A stretch of DNA of 64,000 nt from Thelonectria olida. Taxonomy: Eukaryota; Ascomycota; Sordariomycetes; Hypocreales; Nectriaceae. This document shows positions 35,522 through 46,408 of this stretch, piece by piece; the first letter of the stretch is position 1; each line of letters begins with the position of its first letter. Location: the NCBI GenBank assembly GCA_020736575.1, contig JAGPYM010000004.1:2356001-2420000 (forward strand), written 5' to 3'. The translations under genes were made by a program, and so were the position numbers. The notes beneath the pieces were generated by a model that saw nothing but the letters and a program-made list of their open reading frames with translations, searched no databases and was not told where the DNA came from.

Positions 35522-38500
35522 GGGGGGGAGGGGGGAGCTGCTCATGCGGCCGCAGCACGCGCGTGACTGGGGCGGCTCATTTCCAAGCAGCGTGCAAAGG
35601 CAACTGGTTCAAGACATATTTTGATTTGATGTCAAGGGTTTGGAGGTGCAGGAGCTGATCATGAGGGTGTGTTGTTTGCTTTTGCTTGCTTGTTTCTCTG
35701 TGTGGCGGTGTGAAAGGGTTGAGCTGCGAGGTAAGCTTAAGCATTGGCATATTGATGGAAGCTCAACGAGGCGTCGCCCTTGGCTGAGGTGAGGCCCTTG
35801 CTCCGCTACACGTGATGGACGCCACGGACCACGCGCGCGGGCGAAAGGTCGGAGCCGGGTGTGATAGAGTTGGCCGACCGAGAGTGATGATTACTTTGCC
35901 GGTCTGTCCTTCTGCTTCGTAAGTTGGATGGATGTTGTTGTCATTGGTGGTGGTTGACGAAGCATGGATGATGCAAAAGCAAATCCAATTCCATGCCTCA
36001 CCCAAAAGGAAGGTCTGAATGGCCTCGTGTTGGAATAACAACCTGGTTGAAGTTATCTCTGCTCTCGCACACGGCCTCAACCTCTTCAATTCTCTTGTTG
36101 CCTTTGCAGAGGGTACCTAGTTCACTGTTTGACGATAGAGAACACGCCCCAGACTCCTAATACGCTACTTTGCGCACACATGTTCAGCCGCTCGCTGGCC
36201 GGGCCGGCACATGGCTTGGCCCATCTGCAATTTGATGTTGTTGCTCCTCGACGCAGACCCGCATGCAGTCGGCCTTGTGGCTTGTCTGCAGCGCTGCAGC
36301 CGCGCACTCACAGGGTGAGAGATGTGCCATGTGGATACGCAAGAAGCGGAGGAGGGGGACTGTCAGGTCAACGGGCACCAAGATGCATGTCCCACGAATA
36401 ATAGCTTTGTGTTTCATGCAATGCGACGTGCGGACGTATGTGTTCTTGACAGGAGGGGTAATGGACGACATCGTCATGTCGATATCATGGCCGAAAGGTT
36501 TCAGCTCTGCCCGTTGCAACTACTGGAAGTTTGAAGACGTAACAGGCACGTAGGGGTCTAACCGTCCGGCAGTGCGGCTGTCGAGCTCCTCGTCCTCCAA
36601 TGGCCGGAAGGATGATCCTCAGTGACTGGAAGGTTTGAGACAACTGCTTCAAGCTTGCACTCATGCAGACACAACTTGACAAGCCTCAGGGTCAAAACTC
36701 GGCCGGCGGCCGGGTGGGATGAAAAATCCACGGGCATCCTAATCAAGCTTGGGGCGAAAGAAGGCCGCGGGAGCCGTTACGGCACTGTTAGACGCCCACA
36801 CACACACTCTATGCACTCGAGGGGCACGCACACAGACGCTGCCGCACTTGCAGACACACGGCCGAGAAGGCTTTGGAACGACTCACAGCCAGTACGTAAG
36901 TTTGATGTGCCTGCAGATCATTGAGAGGGGTAATTAATCGACACACAAAGACCTCAACAAGTTAGAGCTGCTTGACGAGCGTGTGCTTCACCGCGGGGCA
37001 ATTGGCCCCCCTCTGTACCACTTCATACAGGGCGGGTCAATATCTCGAGAGCCGGCGGATTATTTCCCCCACAAGAAGGCCTCGGGTCGAGTTTTGCAGC
37101 TTGGAGAGGGCCCGGCCTGGGCCGTGAGAAGAGACGAGAGCAACATATCCGCCACCTCAGGGTATTGATGACAAACGAGGACGTTGATGGTTGGCTGGAT
37201 GCTTCGTAGTTCGAGGGCAAGGAAGGAGTCGAAGGACCCTGGCCTGGGTCCCTGAAGCCGCAACCTCGATTGGAAAATCACCGACCAGACGCTTCGTGGG
37301 CCTTGGTTCCAGTGACTGAGTGGATCAATCCTCGGCAGCAGGCAAGCGAACGGACGACGAGAGTGTGGCGAAGAAGCGTAGGAGTGGGAATGGGAATGGA
37401 GCAAGTATTCAAGGGTCCACCGTAGCATCAATCAGAAGCAAGGCAAGGCCAGGGTATCGTCTTGTCTGTTGGAGGCATGAGGGAAGCGTGCATATTGGGA
37501 TACATAGCAAGGCTGAGGAATTGCCTCACCCTGACAACCTTGTTGCCATTGACGTCGCCAGCAGGACCATCAACAAGCAACTCGAAGCCTCGTCCCCATT
37601 GTCCTCGTGGCGGCAGCAGGACAAGGACCGTTTTCTTTCTTTTTCCTTGGGTCGAGCTCGCTAGCGTTGACAAGGAATTGAATGACGCGTGGATAAAGGT
37701 AGCATTTCCGAATTCCCGGTAATTGAGACGTGCCCGTCAACCGTCCGCGGCAATGAAGGCCTGGATGGATGGATGGCGAGCGCGGCTCTTTTGTTGGTCG
37801 GGCGTCGGGGAACCAAGCAATTGGACCTCCAAAAGAACGCAACACGAGTCGTCGTCCGTCTCGAGTTCGAGGGCGACGTCCGATCAATTACGTACAATGC
37901 GCCGGTACTTGGAGGAAGGGGTGGGTGTTCGTGAGAAAGCACTGACACGGCTTGCGGAGGTTTTTTTCTTACACGGCACTTGGGAAGACAGAACCGGTGG
38001 GTGCGGTGGATTGTACATGTTTTTGTTGGGTTGGTTGGCCATCATGTCCGTCTACCGAAGAGGAGAACAGATGCGACGTTGGCCGGCCGGTATATCGATT
38101 CGAGGTTGCCAGAGCACAGCACCTCACCCAATGCGCATGTTGGGGATGGGGGTGTGCAGACAGAAGGGTTGCCGATAGGCGGTCGTGTGTGCCCTCTTAC
38201 AAGGTCGTTATCTTCGTACAGTAGCGTCATGTGTGCATGTCTTGGACCAGTAAGAACAGAAACCGGCCAGCAGGTAGCGAGCAGGCTGAGGCTTGGGGTT
38301 GGCAAGACAAAAAGCAAGTGATTGTGGTTAACAGTGGAGGATGGAGCGGGTGGGCAAATGCCATGCCGTGGCGACTAGGATGTGCGGCGATTGGGCCTCA
38401 CTGCTAATCTGCCCTAGTGGACGGTAGCTTGGAATTAGGTGCCCGTTGATGCCCTACGGCTCTATCTCCGAGTGAGTGTGCAGCGAGGGCTGGAGCGTGG

Positions 38501-40586
38501 ACAGCCCGTGGACAGGCTGTACTTCGTCGATCACCGGTATTCGCCTGTGGTGCACCAACGTTGGGGCTGGTCCCAACAGGAGATTGCTTTTTGCGTGCGC
38601 AATGGATGGATGTCGAGAGCGCCTTGGATTGGGCATCACGAGTACGAAAGCCACCGAGAGAGTGTCTCACTACTGACAACCCAAAGCCTGGAGGGCAGCG
38701 GGGAGGGACAGTTCTCGGCGGCGCTCGTTTAGCCGGGCTACGGCACCGAGCAAGAAAACAAGACGGGGACGTCTTCCATTTCATCTGGAGTTCCTGGCCT
38801 CGGCACATCTAGCCCTGGCCTCCACCGGTCTGGCTCCCTTGGATGAGGCTGCCGCTGCTCAGTGTTGCTCTCTGGAGGGGGACGGGAGGTGATTACTCCA
38901 CCATGACGATGGACTCCTTGTGCCGGGCTTGTTGGTGCTCACTGACTGACTGCTGCTGCTTGTGCTGCGCCCTTGCGCCCACGCCGACGACCCAGCAGGG
39001 CCAGCACGAGCCCAGGCTTGGGATTTGGATTCAGCCTGGAAGCTGGGAAGACCCCTGGTCGCGGCGACTGAGGCCCGGGGTGCTTTCTTTCACCGCATTT
39101 TGGGGGCCCAATGGTTTGGGGTTCCAGCTATGGGGGCCGTCCATTCTTTCCTGCATGTTGCAGGGCAGAGGCGTTGCTGAAGAGGATGGAGGGTTGTGGC
39201 GAGCCTGGAGTTGCTGGGGCTGATGGAGGGGCTGAAGGGAACGGAACACTATGACGGGACTGTATTTTCGAACCCATGTTCCATCCATCCTTCCCAAAGT
39301 CTGGACTTCCTATCCTGTCCTGTCGTTTCTTCTTTTCGATGCTTAAAAATGATTACTCGATGGTCGATAATCCCGAAAACATCCTCGTTTGGGCACGAAG
39401 AAAGGGGACAACCGAATGGAAAACGGCGTAGCAAGTCCGTCGATACTCTGTACATGTCTACCTGCTCTGCTGTTCGTGGTATTCGTCATTTGTAGGTATT
39501 CGCAGTCTTCTGGCCGTTGTGCTCCTAGCTTGGCACCCCGTGCTATTGTGGAATGGTATCGGATCGCTGGCTCCGGAGCTGTCCATCCCTCCGCAACGGA
39601 GGGACGCATCCATCCATCCAGAGAAACTAATAAACATTCATCCCTTTTCCCTCTTGTTATTATTAGTTTACTATTAGTGTGCTTCGTTCGTTCGTTCCTC
39701 CATCGGGCTATGGGGCCCTCCCTCCTCTAACAACCCCGCCTCAGCGTCAAACTTGTGAAACTCGTCTTTGACTCGAAGCAAGCCTGCAGGACGGGGACGG
39801 GGGAAATCCAAGACAGAGAGATAGGGACAGGATCGGGATGATCGATCCAGTTCAAGGTCTCGGCCCCAGCTTCAGTTGCGACAGCCCCTGCGTGTCTAGC
39901 ATCGTACCCGTTGGTTGGACGCTCCATCCCGCCCTTTATTACCCGCATCAGCGAGCATCGACATAATAACTTAACCTATCCAATATCTGAATATCTGGAA
40001 CATGTTTGTCTGGGACATGCCGTCATCATAATCCATCGACAACGTCGTCTCTCATTCTTGAACCGAAGAAGGGAAGACTAGGACCGAGCATCTGAGTCCC
40101 CCTTGGGTCAGAAACGACAGATCAACTATTCGCATACCCATCATCTCCTCCTTGGGCCCCATCTCATCGGTTCTCCCGCAAGCAAGGCCTACCTGGGCCT
40201 GGGTACCGCGAGAAAAGGCCGCTGCCTCCGATCTGTCCACTGACCCAAATCCCCACTCCCGATTTGTGCGGCGGCTGTCCGCAGTTCGGATCGTCTTACT
40301 GCTGTAATTTGTACAGCTTGGCTTCACTACCTTACAAACTGAAGTGGCGGTGATTGTCAAGGGCACCTAGTTAGTTGTTGTCGCCTCTGGAGAGAAGTCC
40401 TCGGACCGGCTTCCCTCCTTGTTGCGCTTAGGCCTCAGAGAGCCATCACTGGCCACAACAACAACAGCGATTCATCAGCAGCAGTCTAAGAGAGACCCTT
40501 GACCATCACTTAGCGCCTCCTTGCAAGTCCCACCTCATCGTCTTTGCTCCTCCGCCCCAGCCCCAGCCCGCCAAGTTACCCTACCC

Positions 40587-40604
40587 CCGCCGCCGCCGCC
40601 GCCG
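40587..40604. repeat. (CCG)6 microsatellite
   Basis: Six perfect CCG triplets, about 1.2 kb before the FNIP/Lst4-type start codon. Confidence 0.9.
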
Positions 40605-40761
40605 TCGCTGCCGCCGGTGCTTCCTCGCTGGGAGGGAGGGGGGCGGCCTTTGGAGGGGAGTGTGGGTGTGGGCACTAATTGCGCCGTACATTTACGAGTA
40701 CATACATACAGCGGGTGCATTTCTCCAGCGCTCTCAAGCTAACTAGGAGCTGCTCCGGCAC

Positions 40762-40786
40762 ATCAAATCAAATCAAATCAAATCAA
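40762..40786. repeat. (ATCAA)5 pentanucleotide array
   Basis: Five perfect copies, about 1.05 kb upstream of the FNIP/Lst4-type ATG, at the start of the pyrimidine-rich leader. Confidence 0.9.
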
Positions 40787-40999
40787 AACCAATCTCTCCA
40801 AAGAGTCTTCCTCCATCCGTGTCCAGCACGGACTGGTCTTTTCCATTCCCCTGCCTCTGCCTCTGCCAGGGCCCTGCCACTCGATCCCTCGCCCGCTGAC
40901 GTTGTTGGCTGCCACCCGCCCGAGGTGAACCTGGCTGAAGGCGTCCCGGCCATCTGGATCACCACCACCCACGACCTGCTGTCCACTTGCGACGTACAT

Positions 41000-41828
41000 C
41001 TCCCTCCCGTCCTCGGGGCGACCTTTACCCCAAACACCTACACCAAACACCAAACACGAAACACCAAACTTCAAGGGCACCGTCTGGAAACGTGTGTTTG
41101 CGCGGCCTCGTTTCTTTCTTTCTCCCTCTTTACATTCTCCAGCTCCGACTTTCTCCCTTGTTGTTTCTCCAGCGCCCCGTGTTCACTTCAGATCAAAACA
41201 TACGTCGCCATCTCACGCTACTCGCTTTCTTATCTCTCACCCTCGAGCTCCCACATCCCGCCTCACCAGCACATCCATCAGCCACTCTCCCTTTCGCCAG
41301 GACTACAGTTTCTCATGTTCTCGATGAACCTCCCGTGACACGTCTCTCTCCTTCACCAGCACTCTTCTTCCACGACGGCCACCAAACACACCCAACTCTC
41401 AGCCGTTCTTACTCCTCCTAGACACGCGACAGCCCCAACGCCGTTGTGCGCCGCGCCAAACCAACCGCCACCTCAACGCTGCCTGTCACCCAGCTTCTTC
41501 CACCGCTTCCAAGTCGATCTCTCTTGAACTCGACTTACCCTCGCTGCCTCTTCTCTCTTTCCTCTGCTGCTCCCTCTCTTTCTGTCCATTTGCCCATCAC
41601 TTGAGCTTCAGCCGCCACAGTATCTCACCTCCAAACTGTTTGGCCAATCTCCCAGCTCGCTGTCGTCACCTTCACATGCTACTCGCAAAGGCTACTATGC
41701 GCCCACGCCCAGCTCGAAATCTGTCGTCCACCTGTCTGAGAATGGCCGATCGTCTGAATTGACTGTAACGACCTCCCCTCTCCCCCAATTCTCCGCTGTC
41801 GTCGTCGGGCTTGTTGCACTTCTCCGAC
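41000..41828 (+). promoter_or_regulatory. Pyrimidine-rich leader of FNIP/Lst4-type gene
   Basis: About 800 nt rich in CT and CA runs on the sense strand, with several ATG codons that open short upstream frames (for example at 41094, 41314 and 41325). It is probably promoter plus 5' UTR. The upstream ATGs could lower translation of the main frame if they lie in the transcript. Confidence 0.4.
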
Positions 41829-44800
41829 ATGCTCGGCCGGCTTTTGCACCTGGGCACTGGCAGCTCTTCTGCTGCGCCCTCGCAGACGGCGGCCAACAAG
41901 ATGTCAAGGCCCGTGTCCTCACTCGAGTCCGTCCAGGAGGACATTCACACTCGCAACCTCCTTTTCCCTGATGCACAAGCCCTCTATCAGCACCGCAACG
42001 ACCAGGTCTTTCCTCTGTCCACCACCCCCACTACACCGGCAAGCTCCACTGCCAATGCCTTCGACTATAGCGGCGATGTCGACCTCGATGTGCGCGATGT
42101 CCGTGTCATTATAATGCAAGACACGCTTGGCCCCTCAAACACTTCACTTCTTTTCGACAGCCATCCTGCGCCACCTACGTCTCCCACTGACAGGACTTCT
42201 GGATCCCAAGATTTCCGAAGGACCCCGACCTCTCCCCGCAAGAGCAGTCTTGGCAGTATCACTCGCCCTCTTGTCATTCAGCCTGACAATCCTCAATTTA
42301 CTCCGCGGCAAGGTGCCTTTGACCGTCGAGGATCCTTGCAAGGCCGCACCCAAACCCACGCGGAAACGGAAATGCAGCGAGCTTCCCGCGAGTATCGAGA
42401 AGAGCTAGCCACCTTCTCGAGCTGCATATTCGGAAATTCAGAGCTGATGTCTTATAAAGGCACTTCGACCAAAGTCCATGTCGTACCTGGCGACTCTCGA
42501 CCTCATGATATGCAGAGTTCCATTATCGGCGATGGCCGTAGTTCCATTGGCCGCTCGAGTGCTCGCTCGAGTAGACTCTCGCAGTCTTACTCTTCGCAGA
42601 CCGTCTCGCCCACCAACGCATCATCCTTTGCTAACACTCACCTCCCCTCGCGCCAGAGCGAGAAGAAGAAAGTCCTCATTACCCGACTATTCCCAGTGAA
42701 TCTAGTTGTAGATGACGCAGAATCCAATACCACCCCCCCAGGACGCTATTCTGACGAGAACGTTGGCTTTCCGTTCCCAGCAACGGGCGAAGAATCGACC
42801 CCGAAAAAGAAGAAACCAAAACAACGGCGTACTCCCATGTATGCGGTAGTTCTCGTGGTCCAGCTTCCCTCTCCGCCTCCGGCTTCAACCCGATACCCCC
42901 CTCCAACACTACCAAAGGTACCACCGCGCGAGTCCAGCTCGTACACTGATCAAGAATTCTTTCCCTCGTCCTTTAGCTCCGCTCGACCTTCAGGGTGGAC
43001 AATGGTTGGTTCTGGCACCTACGGAGATAATTCGGAGTCCGGGTATTCAGTCGACATGGAGGACAGAATCGACTCTCTAACCCAACACTGGGATATCATC
43101 ATGAGAACCCTAACACATCTCCAGTCCATTGTGGCCACCATTTTGGCAACCATGCTTAAACAGGTCGATCTCGTATCCCCTGGACCATTCGCAAACACGC
43201 CCTACCCAAATATTAACGCCAGGAAGACCTCCTTTTCAGACAGGCGTGGAGGTGAAACCCCGAGGGTCAAGCCTCCAAAGAGCACCACGAAGCTGGTGTC
43301 CTTGTGGCCGAACTGCCTTGCAGACGATAAGGATGTTGCGGGCGAAGTGGACGCGGCTAGACACAGAATTGTCATGGGGCTGAGCGCAGCTCGGGTTGTG
43401 ACAGGCCAGGGCAGATGGGGAATCTGGAGGGATGAAGCCCGCTGGACTTCTAGATGGGCTGCAAATGTTGACCGGATACAGTTCTTTCAGAACCTGTTGA
43501 CCGGCTTCCTCGCAACGCACACCGATTGGCTTCAAGCCCTCTGTCCACTATCATATCGAAGAAGAATGTTTCTGCAGCAAAGGAACCGGGGCGAAGAGGA
43601 TTTGTCCTTGCCAGCTCGGACTGTCATTGTTTCCGATGACAAGATGGCGGCCCGTCGACTTATCTTCATCCTGTCCGCCTTCTTACCAGCCAACCAACAG
43701 GTTCCCACGGCTCGAGCACATCGACCGAGCACTTCAACTTCAGTCGGGACCTACTCTAATTCTCCTCCCACTTTTGTAATTCCAGTTCTGCGAGAAGAAT
43801 CCCTCCGTCGCAAGATCAACCGCCGAACAGGCCCACGCCGAACCTCTCACTCTCGAACCGCAAGCCACAGCGCAAGCCACAGCGCCAGAGCGTCAGCAGT
43901 ACCTACGCAACTCGCCCACTTATCCATGGATCGAAACCACGAGCGACGTGTTTCGGATGCTGCATCCATCCGGCCCTCGAATCTGCCCATGTCGGGTAAC
44001 GACCTTGTGAGCAGAAAGAGCAGTGCTGCTACCACTACGACGGTGATGCCTGAGACAACTATGCCCCACTTCTCTACTGTGCAACGAGTCGATAGCCATC
44101 GAAGAACTCGTCCCAGCAGCAGCGGAAGTGTTGCGGCCGATGACTTGAAGCGATCCCTGAAGCGAGGGGAAAGTACCGGGGGACTGAGCAATGCAAGCTC
44201 TGATGCTAGGAGCCAGAGTTCAAGATGGGGCAGCGTCATCAGTGGCCTATGGAGCGCGCGTCGCCGCGACTCTTCCAACCTTGGAAGCTTCTCTGATCCC
44301 AAATCCCCCACCAAGTCCGCATTCCCGCGAGACAAACTTGCTCAGATGGTCGAGGAGGCAGCAATCGATGAAATTACTGCGTCTTCTTACAACCACCCTC
44401 GACCCTCCATCGATAGTCGTGGCACAGGTACGCCGCGAGACTTTGAGAGCCGCACTCGAGAACCCTCGATCCGACCTGAGCGAGTGCCAGATCCAAATGG
44501 AGCCTTCGAGTCCCCTGTCAAGACGTCTATCAATGCTGACGATGGAATCATTGACGTGGACATTCCATTTCCCGATTACATGACCTCGTTTGAGTCGGCT
44601 ATTAGCTCTCCCTCAAGCAGCGGCTATTTGTCAACCCCTGGCATTCCCAATGGGCTAGATTCCTTCGAGCAGGCTTCTCGCATGTGCGTGGATGGAGATC
44701 TGCCTTTGAATGCTGCAGGCTGGTTGAATAGATTTCATCCAGACTTTGCCATGCAGGCGATCCCCCCTCAGGAGGACCTCATGGAACAGATCAAGGCATC

Positions 44801-45452
44801 TCTTCGAGCTGAACCGACGCCGGCCCCTGTCAACCCGCTCAGCAACGACCTCAGCGAGCGGTGGGTTGACGTCAGCTGCGTAATGATCGCCGACACCACC
44901 AAGAACACAATTACGCGTCTCCGATATCGCCGACTTGTGAAGCCTAGGTCTCTTGCAGATCGCCAATACAGCGGGCAGGCAGGCCCTGGATCTCAAGGGA
45001 CCGCCATTCTGACACCTTCTATTCTCCCCTATGAGATACAGCTCGACGAAGATTGGAATGAGGAGCAGGTCATCTACCCAGACGAGGCCCTAACCGATGC
45101 TGTCGAGAAGGTTATCAGTCTGACCCAAGAGACGAGTAAGGATCATTCCTTGGCTTCCTCGCAATCTCATAGCTCCGCCCGCATGAGCACCGATCGTGCC
45201 CCTGAAGAGCCAGTTTCCGTGACTGCTCCGGAGCCCCCAGCATTGCCACAGGGTCCACAGGAAGTGCCTCGTATGCAGTGCAAGACAGTGATTCTATCGT
45301 CTCTGGAGGACACAATTCGCGAAGTCATTGACCTCCGAGAACGGGGCGAGCTGGAAACTAATGGCCATGCGAGAGGCCGAGGATCCCAACAGAACGTGCT
45401 GCACGAGTCGATTAATACCTGGCTCGACACTCTGGATGCTGCCGACTCCTAA
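41829..45452 (+). CDS. LST4: Folliculin-interacting protein (FNIP/Lst4) family
   Basis: 1207-residue single-exon protein of the FNIP/Lst4 family. In yeast Lst4 pairs with Lst7 (folliculin) as a GAP for Gtr2, promoting TORC1 activation at the vacuole. The family is recognised from split longin/DENN-type blocks: DVRVIIMQDTLGPS (near residue 85), SCIFGNSELMSYKGTSTKVHV (near 200, quoted in two parts in the family alignments), KKVLITRLFPVNLV (near 280), YAVVLVVQLP (near 340), RTVIVSDDKMAARRLIFIL (near 600) and WVDVSCVMIAD (near 1010). Ser/Pro-rich linkers of low complexity lie between them. The frame extends six codons further upstream without an ATG, so the ATG at 41829 (MLGRLLHLG) is taken as start. 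One-to-one orthology with Lst4 is inferred. Convergent with DBP10. Confidence 0.85.
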   Translation: MLGRLLHLGTGSSSAAPSQTAANKMSRPVSSLESVQEDIHTRNLLFPDAQALYQHRNDQVFPLSTTPTTPASSTANAFDYSGDVDLDVRDVRVIIMQDTLGPSNTSLLFDSHPAPPTSPTDRTSGSQDFRRTPTSPRKSSLGSITRPLVIQPDNPQFTPRQGAFDRRGSLQGRTQTHAETEMQRASREYREELATFSSCIFGNSELMSYKGTSTKVHVVPGDSRPHDMQSSIIGDGRSSIGRSSARSSRLSQSYSSQTVSPTNASSFANTHLPSRQSEKKKVLITRLFPVNLVVDDAESNTTPPGRYSDENVGFPFPATGEESTPKKKKPKQRRTPMYAVVLVVQLPSPPPASTRYPPPTLPKVPPRESSSYTDQEFFPSSFSSARPSGWTMVGSGTYGDNSESGYSVDMEDRIDSLTQHWDIIMRTLTHLQSIVATILATMLKQVDLVSPGPFANTPYPNINARKTSFSDRRGGETPRVKPPKSTTKLVSLWPNCLADDKDVAGEVDAARHRIVMGLSAARVVTGQGRWGIWRDEARWTSRWAANVDRIQFFQNLLTGFLATHTDWLQALCPLSYRRRMFLQQRNRGEEDLSLPARTVIVSDDKMAARRLIFILSAFLPANQQVPTARAHRPSTSTSVGTYSNSPPTFVIPVLREESLRRKINRRTGPRRTSHSRTASHSASHSARASAVPTQLAHLSMDRNHERRVSDAASIRPSNLPMSGNDLVSRKSSAATTTTVMPETTMPHFSTVQRVDSHRRTRPSSSGSVAADDLKRSLKRGESTGGLSNASSDARSQSSRWGSVISGLWSARRRDSSNLGSFSDPKSPTKSAFPRDKLAQMVEEAAIDEITASSYNHPRPSIDSRGTGTPRDFESRTREPSIRPERVPDPNGAFESPVKTSINADDGIIDVDIPFPDYMTSFESAISSPSSSGYLSTPGIPNGLDSFEQASRMCVDGDLPLNAAGWLNRFHPDFAMQAIPPQEDLMEQIKASLRAEPTPAPVNPLSNDLSERWVDVSCVMIADTTKNTITRLRYRRLVKPRSLADRQYSGQAGPGSQGTAILTPSILPYEIQLDEDWNEEQVIYPDEALTDAVEKVISLTQETSKDHSLASSQSHSSARMSTDRAPEEPVSVTAPEPPALPQGPQEVPRMQCKTVILSSLEDTIREVIDLRERGELETNGHARGRGSQQNVLHESINTWLDTLDAADS

Positions 45453-46408
45453 ATACCACGGGAATCGAATTACCCCCAACATGGACATGACGATTATACG
45501 ATCCATTCCAATTATTCCCCCACGCTCTTCGAAACTTATCCGACTCTGATGTACCACCACTTATTTCTTATCTCTTTATTGAAGACTTCTCGATCGAATG
45601 ATACCCCTGGTGCGGCCTACGCACACACGATATTTGGAAGCGGGTTTGGTTTTGGCTAGGAAGGGGAACACAGCTTGTGCTCTTGGGTTTTACATCTTAT
45701 TCGATTGCCTCATCTCTTAGTTGTCCCCTCGACCCTTTGGTTGTTTTTACGTTGCATTGTTTTTGGGCAACTGCATGTCTGCTTCCGGCTTGCATTGGCA
45801 TATCTGGGCTCTATTAGGCATGGATTTCTCATAAGAGAATGGTTTTCTTCGGGGCGTCCTGGCGAAGCTGGCCTGTTTCTGGAAGGTTGGCGTTGCGCCC
45901 GGGATGGGAAGCCATGATGTAGCGAGCGAATTCAACATGGCGAGTGCAGAATATAATAGACTATTTCCTCTAGGAACTGTCCATGTTTGATGATGTGAGT
46001 TTCTCGTGTGAATGTGAGAAATTCCGTCCGTAGACGTGGTTCGGCGTGTAATTCAAAAGTAGAATTGGCAGACAGCGATCTGTCAAAGAGACAGCTGAAA
46101 CGAAACTGTTGATTCAGCCCTGTGAGAATATTCACGCCTAAATGATCCCGAAGCCAAACAAATGACGTAGTAGGGCGACCCGACCGATCGGGACGGGAAC
46201 CATCTTGCAGCTTGCATCCATGTGCGAGACAGACTGGGTGGTGTCTCACCCTCAAAGCGTGGGGGTCACAGCCTACAAATATGCGAACACACAGATGGAT
46301 GCAGGTTGAAGTTGAAATTGGCCTCTCTTTTGGTCTCGCTTTTCCCCGTCGTGGCAATTATCGCACCGTTTTCTACGAGAATCATTTCTAGACAACACCC
46401 ATAACTCC
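45453..46408. other. Convergent 3' region FNIP/Lst4 / DBP10
   Basis: 956 bp between stop codons. Holds both 3' UTRs. No gene, repeat or structured RNA recognised. Confidence 0.6.

Larger units (their letters stand above)
33887..41828. other. Gene-poor region 5' of FNIP/Lst4-type gene
   Basis: 7.9 kb with no recognisable gene. Frames are short and overlap on both strands. It contains a GGAGCAT tandem triplet (35501-35521), CCG repeats (40587-40604), an ATCAA pentamer array (40762-40786) and, from about 41000 on, a pyrimidine-rich leader on the plus strand that runs to the next start codon. No transposon, tRNA or CRISPR signature seen. Confidence 0.6.
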
